Shown piece after piece: positions 7,655 through 18,108 of a stretch of 64,000 nt of DNA. Made by a program: the position numbers and the translations under genes. Within the stretch, counting starts at the first letter, position 1; every line of letters begins with the position of its first letter. Under the pieces are notes generated by a model that was given only the letters and a program-made list of their open reading frames with translations, was not told the origin of the DNA and did no database searches. Source of the stretch: Corynebacterium mastitidis DSM 44356. Lineage in GTDB: Bacteria; Actinomycetota; Actinomycetes; Mycobacteriales; Mycobacteriaceae. The stretch covers positions 62,001-126,000 of the forward strand of contig NZ_AQXB01000007.1 in NCBI RefSeq assembly GCF_000375365.1, given 5' to 3'.

Positions 7655-8537
7655 TTACCGAATACGCTGGGCATCCCCGTAGACGCTCACCGCATCTACC
7701 GAGGTCACCGACGAAGCAGAAACAGTCACATACGAACGCACCGTCACAGGCCCGAAACACCCATTAACCTGGAGATGCGCCCCAGTAAAACCACCACCAG
7801 CACGCTTAAACCCCGGGTCAACAGGCATAGACACCAACGCCACATTAGTCACCTTGCCCGGATGAAAATGCCCCCGAATACTCGGCGTCACCTCCGCCTT
7901 CGCATCCAACCCCGCCTCCCCCTTCGCCGTAGCATCCCCGCCGACCTCCGCCTTACCCGTGGCATCCGCGCCCACCTGTGGCTTCACCTTCGCATCCGCG
8001 CCCGCCGTCAACGACCCCTCCGGCAGGGTCACCTTCACATCAGGCCCGGCCTCCCCAGCAAGCTGCGCACTGGGACCACCATCTACCCCCATGCTGGCGT
8101 GCGGGCCACCCTCCATACCCACCGTGGCGTGCGGGGCAACCCCCACCGTCCCCGTCACGTCATAATCCACACCACCGGACACATCCACCCCGCAACCAAT
8201 CTGATACCCCCGCCTCAAACACCGCACCGGACAACTCCGGGAACCCCTCACCATCAATCCACACCCGACCCGTGACCGTGCCAAAAGCCTCCCCCGTGGT
8301 CACAGACGAATCCAAAGGCGGCGCCACATGAATACGCTCCTGGGACTTCACCGCATGCAGCACCCAACCATCCGCCGTCACACGCTCCACCTGACGATCA
8401 GGCAACACCTTCTCCCCACCAAAGGGAGCCACCGGGTACGGCAAAAAATCAATCACCGGACCCGCCCTAGCCACACCCGCCCCACAGGCCACCGCTCCGG
8501 ACAACGCCACAACCACAAACCCCACACGACGCAACAT
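7655..8537 (-). pseudogene. MspA-family porin-like protein, frameshifted in a G5 run
   Basis: Start ATG 8537 has a purine-rich SD (aagggggg) and a signal peptide (MLRRVGFVVVALSGAVA, cleavage near VARA). The N-part, with DRQVERVTADGWVLHAV and SSVTTGEAFGTVTGRVW, and the C-part, with GYQIGCGVDVSGGV, GCFGPVTVRSY and DAVSVYGDA, are diagnostic of MspA-type porins (PF09203) but lie in different frames. The break is at the C5 run 8207-8211: removing one base gives FEAGYQIGCGVD, the expected family sequence. Corrected, the protein is about 293 residues, longer than MspA because of an Ala/Gly/Asp-rich insert (GADATGKAEVGGDATAKG). MspA proteins form outer-membrane (mycomembrane) channels. It is the first gene of the minus-strand toxin-like locus. 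Confidence 0.7.
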
Positions 8538-8823
8538 ACAAACACCCCCCTTAACACACGATAAACCAACACTGAAAAACCCTGCAATAACCCTGAAACT
8601 ACTCCCCCACCCACACCCCGTCCACCCCCTCCACAGTGCTATAACCCACACCCCAAAAAGCCACCACCACAACCCCGAAGGTCTATAATCCCCCAGGAAG
8701 AAACGCTAAAAATCTAGCCAATTTGCCCGCCCGGACACAAACAAACCGGAAAATCACCAACCCAAAAACGAAAGAAATAATATAGCCAGCGGCCCCCTTC
8801 ATCGCATGGCCCCCACGCACCCA
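8538..8823. other. Intergenic region upstream of the porin-like gene
   Basis: About 290 bp without a supported gene. It lies downstream of eno and upstream of the minus-strand locus. On the minus strand it contains two TTATAG boxes (complements near 8638-8643 and 8690-8695) that could serve as -10 elements for the porin-like gene, but no convincing -35 partner is seen. Confidence 0.3.
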
Positions 8824-8870
8824 CAAAAACAAAAGCGGTGGGCCGCCCCCCCCCGGCACGGCCCACCGCT
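8824..8870 (-). terminator. Rho-independent terminator of eno
   Basis: A perfect 11-bp stem (agcggtgggcc at 8834-8844 with ggcccaccgct at 8860-8870) encloses a loop containing a run of nine C (8846-8854, G on the transcript). On the minus strand it is followed by a T-rich tract (ttttgtttttg), 23 bp after the eno stop. Confidence 0.9.
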
Positions 8871-8892
8871 GATCTACCCCCGACGCAGGCTC

Positions 8893-10179
<1,287 letters not shown>

Positions 10180-10325
10180 CTATTGCCATATCAATCGGTA
10201 CTTTCCTGGGACGGGGCGCGCCAGCGCGCCTCCCCGCTCAATTGTTCCAGAAAATCCCCGCGCGTGGGTGCCCGAGTCTGCCCGAACATGCCCGGCTGTG
10301 ACTAAGGCCCCCTCATAAGGCCCCT

Positions 10326-11111
10326 CTAGGGTGCCGGTTGGCGCAGCGCGTAGGAGTTGGCGGTGTCGCGCACCTTCACCAGGTACTCCTGGGACATGTT
10401 GTAGGAGTGAATGGCGTCCTCCCACTGGTCGGCGTCGCTGAGGTCCCGTCCGGAGCACAGGAGGTGGGCGGCGGTGAGCGCGGCGTCGTCGATCTGCTGC
10501 GGGTCCGCCGTGCCGTCGCCGCTGGCGTCGCGCCCGTAGCGCGCCCAGGACTCCGGGATGAACTGCATGGGGCCCACGGCGCGGTCGTGCTCGCTGTCCC
10601 CGTCCAGGCGGCCGCCGTCGGTGTCCGGGATCTCCTCCACGCCGGGCGAGCCGTCGAGGGGGATGCCCACGATGGGCGGGGAGACCACGCCGTCCTCCCC
10701 GATGCTGGAGTGGCTGAACCACTTGCCGGAATAGGTGCCGTGGCGCGTCTCCACGTAGCCCAGGCCCGCCAGGGTGGTCCACCGCAGGTGGCAACCGGGC
10801 CAGGCGTCCGCGGCGATCAGCTCCGCGTTGCCGTAGGCGCGCAGCGCGGCCTCGGGGATGCCGGTGTCCTCCGCGAGGGGCTTGGCCCAAAAGCCCAGCT
10901 TGTCCGAGGTACGCCCCGGCGCGTGGACGTCGATCCCGGGGACCTCCTCGCCCGCGCGCGGCGGGATCTCCCGGGGAACAGGCTGGAGGCTGCGCACCCC
11001 CTTCTCCCCGCCCAGCACGGCAAACCCCCAGGCCACCAGCGCGATCACCAGGACGAGGGCAAGCACGATGCCGCACCCGCAGCCCGCCGCCCTACGCCCT
11101 TCACCCGCCAT
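10326..11111 (-). CDS. Membrane-anchored lytic murein transglycosylase (SLT/MltB-type)
   Basis: The 261-residue protein has one N-terminal membrane segment (GIVLALVLVIALVAWGFAVL, about 15-34) and an extracytoplasmic lytic transglycosylase domain. Visible motifs are LAGLGYVETRHG with the candidate catalytic Glu (about 120), DRAVGPMQFIPESWARYG (about 188-205), DGTADPQQIDDAALTAAHLL and AIHSYNMSQEYL. It would cleave peptidoglycan glycan strands to allow wall growth or remodelling. The ATG lies inside the end of mazG (11-bp overlap), so translation is coupled, and it is the last gene of the 11921-10326 transcript before eno. Confidence 0.85.
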   Translation of the reverse strand: MAGEGRRAAGCGCGIVLALVLVIALVAWGFAVLGGEKGVRSLQPVPREIPPRAGEEVPGIDVHAPGRTSDKLGFWAKPLAEDTGIPEAALRAYGNAELIAADAWPGCHLRWTTLAGLGYVETRHGTYSGKWFSHSSIGEDGVVSPPIVGIPLDGSPGVEEIPDTDGGRLDGDSEHDRAVGPMQFIPESWARYGRDASGDGTADPQQIDDAALTAAHLLCSGRDLSDADQWEDAIHSYNMSQEYLVKVRDTANSYALRQPAP

Positions 11112-11709
11112 GAGGATTCATGGTAGCGCAGCGCTCCCGCCGCTTGCCCTCGGCCCACAGGCGCTTCTGCTCGGCCGCCGGCACGACCTCCTCGGTGCCG
11201 TCGAAGAGGTACGGCGCACGCGAGCGCATCTTATGCACAAAGCTCATGGCCACGCCGTCCAGGTCAAAGTCCCCGCGCTCCTCCGCGAGCTGGGCGTGAA
11301 AGAGCACCTGCAGCAGCACGTCTCCCAGCTCCGCGCGCAGGTCCCGGCTGGTGCCGCCCCCGCGCACCTCCTGGGCGAACTCCGCCGCCTCCTCAAGCAG
11401 GTAGGGCACCAGGGTGGCGTGCGTCTGCTCCCGCTCCCACTGCCCGATCCGGCGCGCCCGGCGCATCACCTGGCGCGCCCGCCACACAGGATCGTCCAGG
11501 CTCGGCGCCGCCACGGCCTCGCAGCCCTCCGGGATCTCCTCCGGCAGCGTGGTCACCAGCGTGCCCTCCCCGAGCGGCAGCAGCTCCCCCAGCCGCCTCA
11601 CCACGCCGGGCGGCACCTCCTCGGTGCCGCGCACCGGCCCCGTGCAGCGCCCCCAGGCGTCCAGGGGGATCTGGGCGGGCCAGCGGGCGTCGAGAAGCAG
11701 CGCGAGCAC
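11101..11709 (-). CDS. mazG: MazG-type nucleoside triphosphate pyrophosphohydrolase
   Basis: The 202-residue protein carries the MazG all-alpha NTP-PPase domain in its C-terminal two thirds: WEREQTHATLVPYLLEEAAE (about 90-109) with the EExxE metal site, DLRAELGDVLLQVLFHAQL (about 120-138) with the second ExxD site, then FVHKMRSRAPYLFDG. It hydrolyses non-canonical or excess NTPs to NMP and PPi. The N-terminal 80 residues are the diverged extension seen in corynebacterial and mycobacterial MazG. It starts at GTG 11709, overlapping by one base the TAG of the upstream gene, and overlaps the next gene at its 3' end. Confidence 0.9.
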   Translation of the reverse strand: MLALLLDARWPAQIPLDAWGRCTGPVRGTEEVPPGVVRRLGELLPLGEGTLVTTLPEEIPEGCEAVAAPSLDDPVWRARQVMRRARRIGQWEREQTHATLVPYLLEEAAEFAQEVRGGGTSRDLRAELGDVLLQVLFHAQLAEERGDFDLDGVAMSFVHKMRSRAPYLFDGTEEVVPAAEQKRLWAEGKRRERCATMNPHGG

Positions 11710-11921
11710 TACTGCTCGTCGGGGGTATCGGCCTGAGACTGGCCGCCGATCTTGTCGTCGATGGCGTTGCGCACCTTGTCCACCTGATCGGCCTTGTCCT
11801 CGCCCAGCTTGTTCTTGGCCAGGTCCGCGGCCTTGTCCAGCACCTGATCGGTCTGCTGCTCGGCCTTATCGGACTTCAGGAACTCCCCGGCCTTCTGCTT
11901 TGCCTCGTCAAGAAAACCCAT
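11709..11921 (-). CDS. Small MT0933/Rv0909-type antitoxin-like helical protein
   Basis: Starting at ATG 11921 (SD aaagga 8 bp upstream) the product is 70 residues, MGFLDEAKQKAGEFLKSDKA and so on, ending IDDKIGGQSQADTPDEQ. The MGFLDxAKxKA opening, the repeated K-A-D-Q heptads and the DKIGG segment match the MT0933_antitox family (PF14013) of small charged proteins called antitoxins by genomic context. No toxin partner is adjacent here; the next gene is mazG, read through a TAGTG overlap, so its role may be unrelated to toxin-antitoxin function. ATG 11951 upstream is less likely because it has no SD. Confidence 0.75.
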   Translation of the reverse strand: MGFLDEAKQKAGEFLKSDKAEQQTDQVLDKAADLAKNKLGEDKADQVDKVRNAIDDKIGGQSQADTPDEQ

Positions 11922-11992
11922 TGCTTTCATCCTTTCGCTGTTCTTATGCAACTAGCGCCCTCCCACGGTACGGGATATTCGGCGGGCGGGTT

Positions 11993-12026
11993 TATCTCCA
12001 TTGCCCAATCCGATAAATTGGTTGGG
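11993..12026 (+). promoter_or_regulatory. Putative promoter of the permease gene, compatible with a leaderless mRNA
   Basis: A TAAATT -10-like box (12014-12019) ends 6 bp before the GTG start codon at 12026, and a weak TTATCT lies 16 bp upstream of it. No SD precedes the GTG, so transcription may begin at or next to the start codon. The box is flanked by an inverted CCAAT/ATTGG pair (about 12005-12021). Confidence 0.35.
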
Positions 12027-13510
12027 TGACTGTAGGAATCTCCCAGGAAGAAAGCACCCCCTCCGTCCCCATGTGGACGCTCGTGGCGCTCATCATCGGC
12101 TCCACGGTGGGCGCCGGGATCTTCTCCCTGCCCCAGAATATCGCCTCCGTGACCGCGCCCGGCGCCATGCTCATGAGCTGGGCCATCGCCGGGGTGGGCA
12201 TGCTGTCCGTGGCCTTCGTCTTTCACATCCTGGCCCGCCGCAAGCCGCACCTCAACTCCGGGGTGTACGCCTACGCGCGGGCCGGGCTGGGGGACTTCAT
12301 CGGCTTTGCCTCCGGGTGGGGCTACTGGCTGGGGTCCGTCATCGCGCAGGTGGGATACGCCACGCTGTTCTTTACCACCCTGGGCCACTACGTGCCGATC
12401 TTCTCCGAGCAGCACCGGCTCGCCACCGCCCTGGAGGTCTCCGCGCTGACGTGGATCATCTTCTCCATCCTGGCGCGTGGCGTGCAGCAGGCCGCCCTGC
12501 TCAACACCGTCACCACGGTGGCCAAGCTGCTGCCCATCTTCTCCTTCATCGTGCTCACCGCCTTCCTCGGCTTTAGCTGGGACCGCTTCACCCTGGACTT
12601 CTGGGGCGCGGCCAGCGGCGCCAGCGTGTTCGAGCAGATACAGGGCACCATGCTGTTTACCGTGTGGGTGTTCATCGGCATCGAGGGGGCCTCGGTGTAC
12701 TCCCGGCAGTCCCGCTCCCGGCGCGACATCGGACGCGCCACCGTGATCGGCTTCCTCTCCGTGCTGGCCCTCCTGGTCAGCGTGTCCGCCCTCTCCTTCG
12801 GCGTGCTCACCCAAGCGGAGCTGGCGGCGCTGCCGGATAACTCGATGGCCTCCGTGCTCGAGGTCGTGGTGGGCCCCTGGGGCGCGGGGCTCGTCTCGGC
12901 GGGCCTGTGCCTCTCCGTGCTGGGGGCCTACGTCTCCTGGCAGATGCTCTGCGCCGAGCCCCTCATGCTCATGGCGGCCGACGGCCTCCTGCCCCGCAGG
13001 GTGGGCGCCACCAACGGCTCCGGCGCGCCCTGGATGGCGCAGCTCGTGTCCACCGCCGTGATCCAGATGTTCGTGGTGGTGTTCTTCCTCAACGAGACCA
13101 CCTACGTCTCCATGGTGCAACTCGCCACCGTGCTCTACCTGCTGCCCTACCTCTTCTCCGCGCTCTACCTGGTGCTGCTGGCCGCCCGGGGGCGCGGGCT
13201 GACGCACCCGCGCGCGGGCATCGCCTTTAACGACGCCGGCCCCGCCATGAGCGCGCGCGATAACCAGCGCCACCTGCTGGTGGGCGGGGTTGCCCTGGTG
13301 TACTCCCTGTGGCTGTTCTACGCCGCCGACCCCACCTACGTGCTCTTCGGCGCGCTGGCGCTGCTGCCCGGCCTGGTGCCCTACGCGGTCACCCGGCTGC
13401 GCAGGCGCGAGCCGCTGTTTAGCCCCTTCGAGTGGGCCGTGGTGGCGGTGGTGGTGCTGGCCTCCGCCGTGGCGGCCTGGGGCCTGGGCACGGGCGCGCT
13501 GAGCCTGTAG
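12026..13510 (+). CDS. LysI-like basic amino acid permease (APC superfamily, APA family)
   Basis: The 494-residue protein has about 12 membrane segments and the APC signature near the N-terminus (TLVALIIGSTVGAGIFSLPQ, the GAGIF helix-break in TM1). It belongs to the basic amino acid/polyamine antiporter group that includes C. glutamicum LysI and ArcD-type arginine/ornithine antiporters. The gene order permease / mazG / eno matches the lysI neighbourhood of corynebacteria, which favours a lysine (or arginine/ornithine) carrier in the cytoplasmic membrane. It is divergent from the 11921 transcript. Exact substrate cannot be read from sequence. Confidence 0.8.
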   Translation: MTVGISQEESTPSVPMWTLVALIIGSTVGAGIFSLPQNIASVTAPGAMLMSWAIAGVGMLSVAFVFHILARRKPHLNSGVYAYARAGLGDFIGFASGWGYWLGSVIAQVGYATLFFTTLGHYVPIFSEQHRLATALEVSALTWIIFSILARGVQQAALLNTVTTVAKLLPIFSFIVLTAFLGFSWDRFTLDFWGAASGASVFEQIQGTMLFTVWVFIGIEGASVYSRQSRSRRDIGRATVIGFLSVLALLVSVSALSFGVLTQAELAALPDNSMASVLEVVVGPWGAGLVSAGLCLSVLGAYVSWQMLCAEPLMLMAADGLLPRRVGATNGSGAPWMAQLVSTAVIQMFVVVFFLNETTYVSMVQLATVLYLLPYLFSALYLVLLAARGRGLTHPRAGIAFNDAGPAMSARDNQRHLLVGGVALVYSLWLFYAADPTYVLFGALALLPGLVPYAVTRLRRREPLFSPFEWAVVAVVVLASAVAAWGLGTGALSL

Positions 13511-13544
13511 GGCATTTTGTTCCACTCCCAACCACACAAAAATT

Positions 13545-13579
13545 AAGACCTGTACCAAAAACTCTTTGGTGCAGGTCTT
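13545..13579. terminator. Strong bidirectional-type hairpin after the permease gene
   Basis: A 15-bp stem (aagacctgtaccaaa with tttggtgcaggtctt, one G-U type mismatch) and a 5-base loop, 34 bp after the permease stop. The T-rich flank (aatttttg) is on the minus-strand side; on the plus strand no long T run follows, so it may act on both strands or chiefly as a stem. Confidence 0.6.
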
Positions 13580-13691
13580 CGCATATCAAAACCGAAAAAA
13601 CAAGGAAACATAACCATTGTACAATATACACAGCATACTGGCAGCAAGCGGGAAGAATTTATGCTTCTTTTTCAAAAAATTTAAACAACCC

Positions 13692-13720
13692 TTGCCAAAC
13701 CGCAAAGACTTGCCTAGGAT
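13692..13720 (+). promoter_or_regulatory. Putative sigma-A promoter of the 13759-15032 gene pair
   Basis: TTGCCA (13692-13697) and TAGGAT (13715-13720) are separated by exactly 17 bp, placing the transcription start about 30 bp before the TTG start at 13759. Confidence 0.5.
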
Positions 13721-13758
13721 CGAAATCACACCACCCCATACCCGTAACGGAGTTCATC

Positions 13759-14526
13759 TTGAAGAGATTTCACACACCTTCCCTAATGACAGCAATCGTA
13801 ACGACAGTCGCAACAAGCTTTTCCCTTGCACCAGCAGCCAGCGCGGTAGACAATACGTGGTTTGAGGGAATCGTAAAGCCGGGAGAAACAAAAACGGAAG
13901 GTGCACCATCGACAGGTTTCCTGCGAAACTCCAGCAGTGCCGATAGCGGCCTTCATGGAAATCCTTTTGTCCGAATGACATGCAGGCTCGGAAACTACAC
14001 CGCCGTCGGCGGCGATAGCTGTGAAGTGCGTGGTGATGAACTCAATAATGAACCCGCCTCATTCACCTATAAACACATGGAAGTAAACATGGGTGGAGCG
14101 GGACAGGAAGCCCCCGCAAAAGCCTGGATTGGTGGTATACTGGACGGAGGTATGACTCTCTTCGCCCAAAATGTACTGGATTACGATCCAGAGTCCCAAC
14201 GCTGGGAAAATGGAAATCGTCGAGCATACATCAACAAGATTTCCAATGAGATGATTGAGCTTGCCATCACAGATGGCATAGTCACAGCCTCCACCAAAAC
14301 AGATATATCCACCTACCAGGAGAAGGGCATTCGCAGCGTTCTTGACGATGGAAAAGAACGAACCAGCCTCTTGATATTCCCAGAAGATCAAGAAGTTTTC
14401 GAAAACTCTAGCATCGAAAACGCAGAAGTAAAGGATAATGTTGTTAGCCGAAAGGGGAACGAATCAAGAGTCCAAAATATTTCCATAAAAAATGGGGAGA
14501 ATAAGCTTGAGGTAATGCTCCTATGA
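13759..14526 (+). CDS. Secreted hypothetical protein, low GC
   Basis: I choose the TTG at 13759 because it has an SD (acggag) 6 bp upstream and opens a normal signal peptide (LKRFHTPSLMTAIVTTVATS then FSLAPAASA, cleavage before VDNTW). The frame is open further upstream, but that part has no signal and crosses the promoter. The mature part of about 225 residues contains two Cys (MTCRLGNYTAVGGDSCEVRG) that may form a disulphide, and TSTKTDISTYQEKGIRSVL, but no known domain. GC is clearly lower than in the flanking genes. It overlaps the next gene by 4 bp (ATGA), so the two are coupled and probably act together at the cell surface. Confidence 0.6.
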   Translation: MKRFHTPSLMTAIVTTVATSFSLAPAASAVDNTWFEGIVKPGETKTEGAPSTGFLRNSSSADSGLHGNPFVRMTCRLGNYTAVGGDSCEVRGDELNNEPASFTYKHMEVNMGGAGQEAPAKAWIGGILDGGMTLFAQNVLDYDPESQRWENGNRRAYINKISNEMIELAITDGIVTASTKTDISTYQEKGIRSVLDDGKERTSLLIFPEDQEVFENSSIENAEVKDNVVSRKGNESRVQNISIKNGENKLEVMLL

Positions 14527-15032
14527 ACAGAATAGTAAAAATTTCTACCCTAGTATTCTTAACCTCACTTTCCCCTCTCCTTTCCTCATGTTCCACAGAC
14601 TCGAAGGATGACCAAGCATTACTTGCAGCCACAGAAAAGGCCGCTAGCGAAAGAGGGATTGATTCCGGAAATGTGATACTCACTCTCGCCAATATATATG
14701 GTGATGAATGGAAAGAATACGTTGCACTTTGTTCCGATGCACCACGAAATCAGGTAGCAGAAGCACTCAGTGTAAAAGAAAGTGATTTGCCAGAGCTACA
14801 GCAGGATGATAATGCCCTACTGCGCCTCGACGGCACAAAAGTCGCTGCCGAGGTCCACCCCAAGGAAAACTTCCTCCTCTGTAGCGGGATTAATGCGCCA
14901 GCATATCGCATCACAAGTGAAACTGTCTCCATCTCAGACGGAAGACAGCTTCCCCCCCCCCTAACTCTCTTTGGTGGCTTAGTAGCTCCAATACGGAGCC
15001 ACTCCTCTAGCCAAGTTAGCCCTCGTGGGTGA
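14523..15032 (+). CDS. Hypothetical lipoprotein with a poly-C tract near its 3' end
   Basis: The 169-residue frame begins with a lipoprotein signal ([20 protein letters not shown] then SSC lipobox), so the protein is predicted to be anchored outside the membrane. The mature part is acidic and helical ([40 protein letters not shown]) with two further Cys; no family recognised. At codon about 144 the gene meets a run of ten C (14952-14961). With ten the frame runs on to 15032, 17 bp into the 3' end of convergent pyrC; with nine it would stop at once after three prolines. The C-terminal 23 residues are therefore doubtful. Confidence 0.6.
   Translation: MNRIVKISTLVFLTSLSPLLSSCSTDSKDDQALLAATEKAASERGIDSGNVILTLANIYGDEWKEYVALCSDAPRNQVAEALSVKESDLPELQQDDNALLRLDGTKVAAEVHPKENFLLCSGINAPAYRITSETVSISDGRQLPPPLTLFGGLVAPIRSHSSSQVSPRG
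14952..14961. repeat. C10 homopolymer in a coding region
   Basis: Ten consecutive C after cagctt, inside the lipoprotein gene. Loss of one base creates an immediate TAA, so tract length sets the C-terminus. Confidence 0.8.
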
Positions 15033-16335
15033 CCTTGCCGCGCAGCACCGTGGCGGCCACCTTGGTGTGGAACTCCATCCCGGCAAAGGGGGTGTTCTCC
15101 GCCTTGGAGGCCAGCTCGCGCGGCTCCACCGTCCAGGGCCGATCCTCCGCCACCACGGCGAGGTTCGCGGGCTCGCCCACCGCCAGGGGGCGGCCGTGCC
15201 CGGGCAGCTTGGTGATCTGCGCGGGCCGCTCGCTCATCACCTTGGCCACCCAGCGCCAGTCCGCCAGGCCCTCGCGCACGAAGATCTCCGCGATGATCGC
15301 CAGGGAGGTCTCCAGGCCCAGCATGCCGGGCAGCGCGTGGTCGAACTCGCAGCACTTGTTCACCGCCGCGTGGGGGGCATGGTCGGTGGCCACGCAGTCC
15401 AGCACGCCGTCGAGGAGCGCCTGGCGCAGGGCCGTCACGTCGGAGTCCTCGCGCAGCGGCGGGTTGACCTTGTTCACCGCGTCGTAGGTTTCCAGGCGGG
15501 CGTCGGTGAGCAGCAGGTGGTGGGGGGTGACCTCGGCGGAGACCTCGATGCCCTGCTCCTTGGCCCACTTCAGCAGGCTCACGGTACCCGCGGTGGAGGC
15601 GTGACAGATGTGCACGCGGCCGCCGTAGTCGCGGCTAAGCAGCAGATCGCGGGCCACGATGGACTCCTCGGCGGCGCGCGGCCAGCCGCGCAGCCCCAGG
15701 CGGGCGGCGGTGGGGCCCTCGTGGGCCACGGCGGCCTCGGTGAGCACCGGGTCCTCGCAGTGCTGGGCCAGCAGCACGTCGTGCGCCTTGGAATACTCCA
15801 CGGCGCGGCGCATGAGGGCGGAGTTATCCACGCAGGTGCCGTCGTCGGAGAACACGCGCACGCGGGCCTGGGATTGCGCCATCAAGCCCAGCTCCGCGAG
15901 CTGCGTGCCCTCGCGGTTCTTGGTGATGGCCCCCACCGGGTGCACGTCGCACAGCCCGGCCTCCTGGCCCTTGGCCCACACGGCGTCGGCCAGCACGGGC
16001 TGGTCGATCACGGGGGTGGTGTTGGCCATCGTGAACACGGCGGTAAAGCCGCCGCGCGCGGCGGCCCGGGAGCCGGTGGCGATGGTCTCGGCGCCCTCGC
16101 GGCCGGGCTCGCGGAAGTGCACGTGCATGTCCACCAGGCCCGGCAGCAGCACGCCGCCGCGGCCCTCCACCACGCGGTTCGCGGCGGCGTCGCCCGCGTC
16201 CAGGGAGGCGATCACGCCGTCGGTGACCAGGACGTTCACCGGCTCGCCCTCGCCGTAGGGGCGCACCTCGCGGATGAGCAGGCTGCCCGGCTCGGGGGCG
16301 CCCAGCGGGCCGGTCTGGGGGTAATCGGTTGCCAT
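15016..16335 (-). CDS. pyrC: Dihydroorotase
   Basis: PyrC catalyses the reversible cyclisation of N-carbamoyl-aspartate to dihydroorotate, step three of pyrimidine synthesis. Starting at ATG 16335 ([12 protein letters not shown]; gaggag SD 9 bp upstream) the product is 439 residues, normal for the type I enzyme; an in-frame ATG at 16383 would overlap pyrB and is less likely. Motifs are [10 protein letters not shown] (about 65-75, two zinc His), [11 protein letters not shown] (about 265), VNPPLRE, and VATDHAPHA (about 313) with the catalytic Asp. It is 25 bp downstream of pyrB in the pyrR-pyrB-pyrC operon. Confidence 0.96.
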   Translation of the reverse strand: MATDYPQTGPLGAPEPGSLLIREVRPYGEGEPVNVLVTDGVIASLDAGDAAANRVVEGRGGVLLPGLVDMHVHFREPGREGAETIATGSRAAARGGFTAVFTMANTTPVIDQPVLADAVWAKGQEAGLCDVHPVGAITKNREGTQLAELGLMAQSQARVRVFSDDGTCVDNSALMRRAVEYSKAHDVLLAQHCEDPVLTEAAVAHEGPTAARLGLRGWPRAAEESIVARDLLLSRDYGGRVHICHASTAGTVSLLKWAKEQGIEVSAEVTPHHLLLTDARLETYDAVNKVNPPLREDSDVTALRQALLDGVLDCVATDHAPHAAVNKCCEFDHALPGMLGLETSLAIIAEIFVREGLADWRWVAKVMSERPAQITKLPGHGRPLAVGEPANLAVVAEDRPWTVEPRELASKAENTPFAGMEFHTKVAATVLRGKVTHEG

Positions 16336-16360
16336 GATTGTTGTTGTCTCCTCTTGTGAG

Positions 16361-17287
16361 TTATTCGCCCAGGACGGTGGCAAAGAGCACGGCCATGCGC
16401 ACGTGCACGCCGTTGGTCACCTGGTTGAGCACCACGGTCTGATCGGAATCCGCCACGTCGTAGCCGATCTCCATGCCGCGCAGCATGGGGCCCGGGTGCA
16501 TCAACAGCGCCCCCTTGGGCATCTTTGCCAGGCGGCGCGCGTCGAGCCCGTAGCGCGCGGCGTACTCCCGCGCCGAGGGGAAGAACCCGCCGCGCATGCG
16601 CTCCTGCTGCACGCGCAGCATCATCACGGCGTCCGCGTCGGTGATCTCGGCGTCGAGATCGTAGGAGGTCTCCACCGGCCAGGTCTCCACGCCAAAGGGC
16701 ATGAGCGTGGGCGGAGCCACCAGCACCACCTGGGCCCCGACCTTGGTGAGCAGCTCCACGTTGGAGCGCACCACGCGCGAGTGCAGGCAATCGCCCGCGA
16801 TCACCACCTTGCGGTCCTTGAAGGAACCGAGGCGCTGGCGCATGGTCACGGCATCGAGCAGCGCCTGGGTGGGGTGGGCGTGCTGGCCGTCCCCGGCGTT
16901 AATCACGCACGGGCCGTCCCCGCCGGGGGCCACCCACTGCGCGAGCTGCGCGGGCGCGCCGGAGCAGGGGTGGCGCATGATGATGGCGTCCGCGCCGAGC
17001 GCCTTGAGGGTCAGGCCGGTATCGCGCAGGGACTCGCCCTTTTGCACCGAGGAGGTGGAGGCGGAGATGTTCACCGTGTCCGCGCTGAGCCACTTGGCGG
17101 CCAGCTCGAAGGAGGAACGGGTGCGGGTGGAGTTCTCGTAGAAGAGGGTAAAAACGGTCTTGCCGCGCAGGGTGGGGAGCTTTTTTACCTCGCGCTCGGA
17201 GAGGAGCCTTTGAAAGTTATCGGCCTCGTCCAACAGGGAGGTGATCTCCTCCGCGCTGAGGTCCGCGATGCTCAACAGGTGCTTCAT
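16361..17287 (-). CDS. pyrB: Aspartate carbamoyltransferase catalytic subunit
   Basis: PyrB joins carbamoyl phosphate and aspartate, the committed step of pyrimidine synthesis. The 308-residue product has the carbamoyl-phosphate motif [13 protein letters not shown] (about 50-62), [16 protein letters not shown] (about 130-145) and [11 protein letters not shown] (about 262-272). No pyrI regulatory subunit is present, as usual in Gram-positives, where PyrR controls expression. ATG 17287 directly follows the TAA of pyrR (taaatg), so the genes are translationally coupled. Confidence 0.97.
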   Translation of the reverse strand: MKHLLSIADLSAEEITSLLDEADNFQRLLSEREVKKLPTLRGKTVFTLFYENSTRTRSSFELAAKWLSADTVNISASTSSVQKGESLRDTGLTLKALGADAIIMRHPCSGAPAQLAQWVAPGGDGPCVINAGDGQHAHPTQALLDAVTMRQRLGSFKDRKVVIAGDCLHSRVVRSNVELLTKVGAQVVLVAPPTLMPFGVETWPVETSYDLDAEITDADAVMMLRVQQERMRGGFFPSAREYAARYGLDARRLAKMPKGALLMHPGPMLRGMEIGYDVADSDQTVVLNQVTNGVHVRMAVLFATVLGE

Positions 17288-17920
<633 letters not shown>

Positions 17921-18108
17921 CTACTTAAAGGATGCCTTTATGCGTGAAGCGCAAGAAAACCACGGCCCTTCTCGCTCCACCTCACGCTAGCACAGCGCGC
18001 CCCGCGCAACCGGGCGCATGGCGCATCTCTCATCGCCGCCACGGGTACGCTGAGCCCCCTCCCCTCACGCCCGCGCGGCCGCGCACCCAACGTGCGCCCG
18101 GCGGCCGC

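Noticed and set aside
8846..8854. C9 run as a phase-variable switch
   Set aside because: It lies in the loop of the eno terminator, outside any coding region, so a length change should have little effect.
10215..10230. Terminator ggcgcgccagcgcgcc between the transglycosylase gene and eno
   Set aside because: The hairpin has almost no loop and no T-tract; it may be only a GC-rich chance repeat.
11709..11921. Antitoxin of a toxin-antitoxin pair with mazG as toxin
   Set aside because: MazG is a nucleotide pyrophosphohydrolase and not a MazF toxin; no toxin gene is adjacent.
13432..13758. N-terminal extension of the secreted protein at 13759
   Set aside because: The frame is open, but the extension crosses the hairpin and promoter, overlaps the permease end, and would bury the signal peptide.
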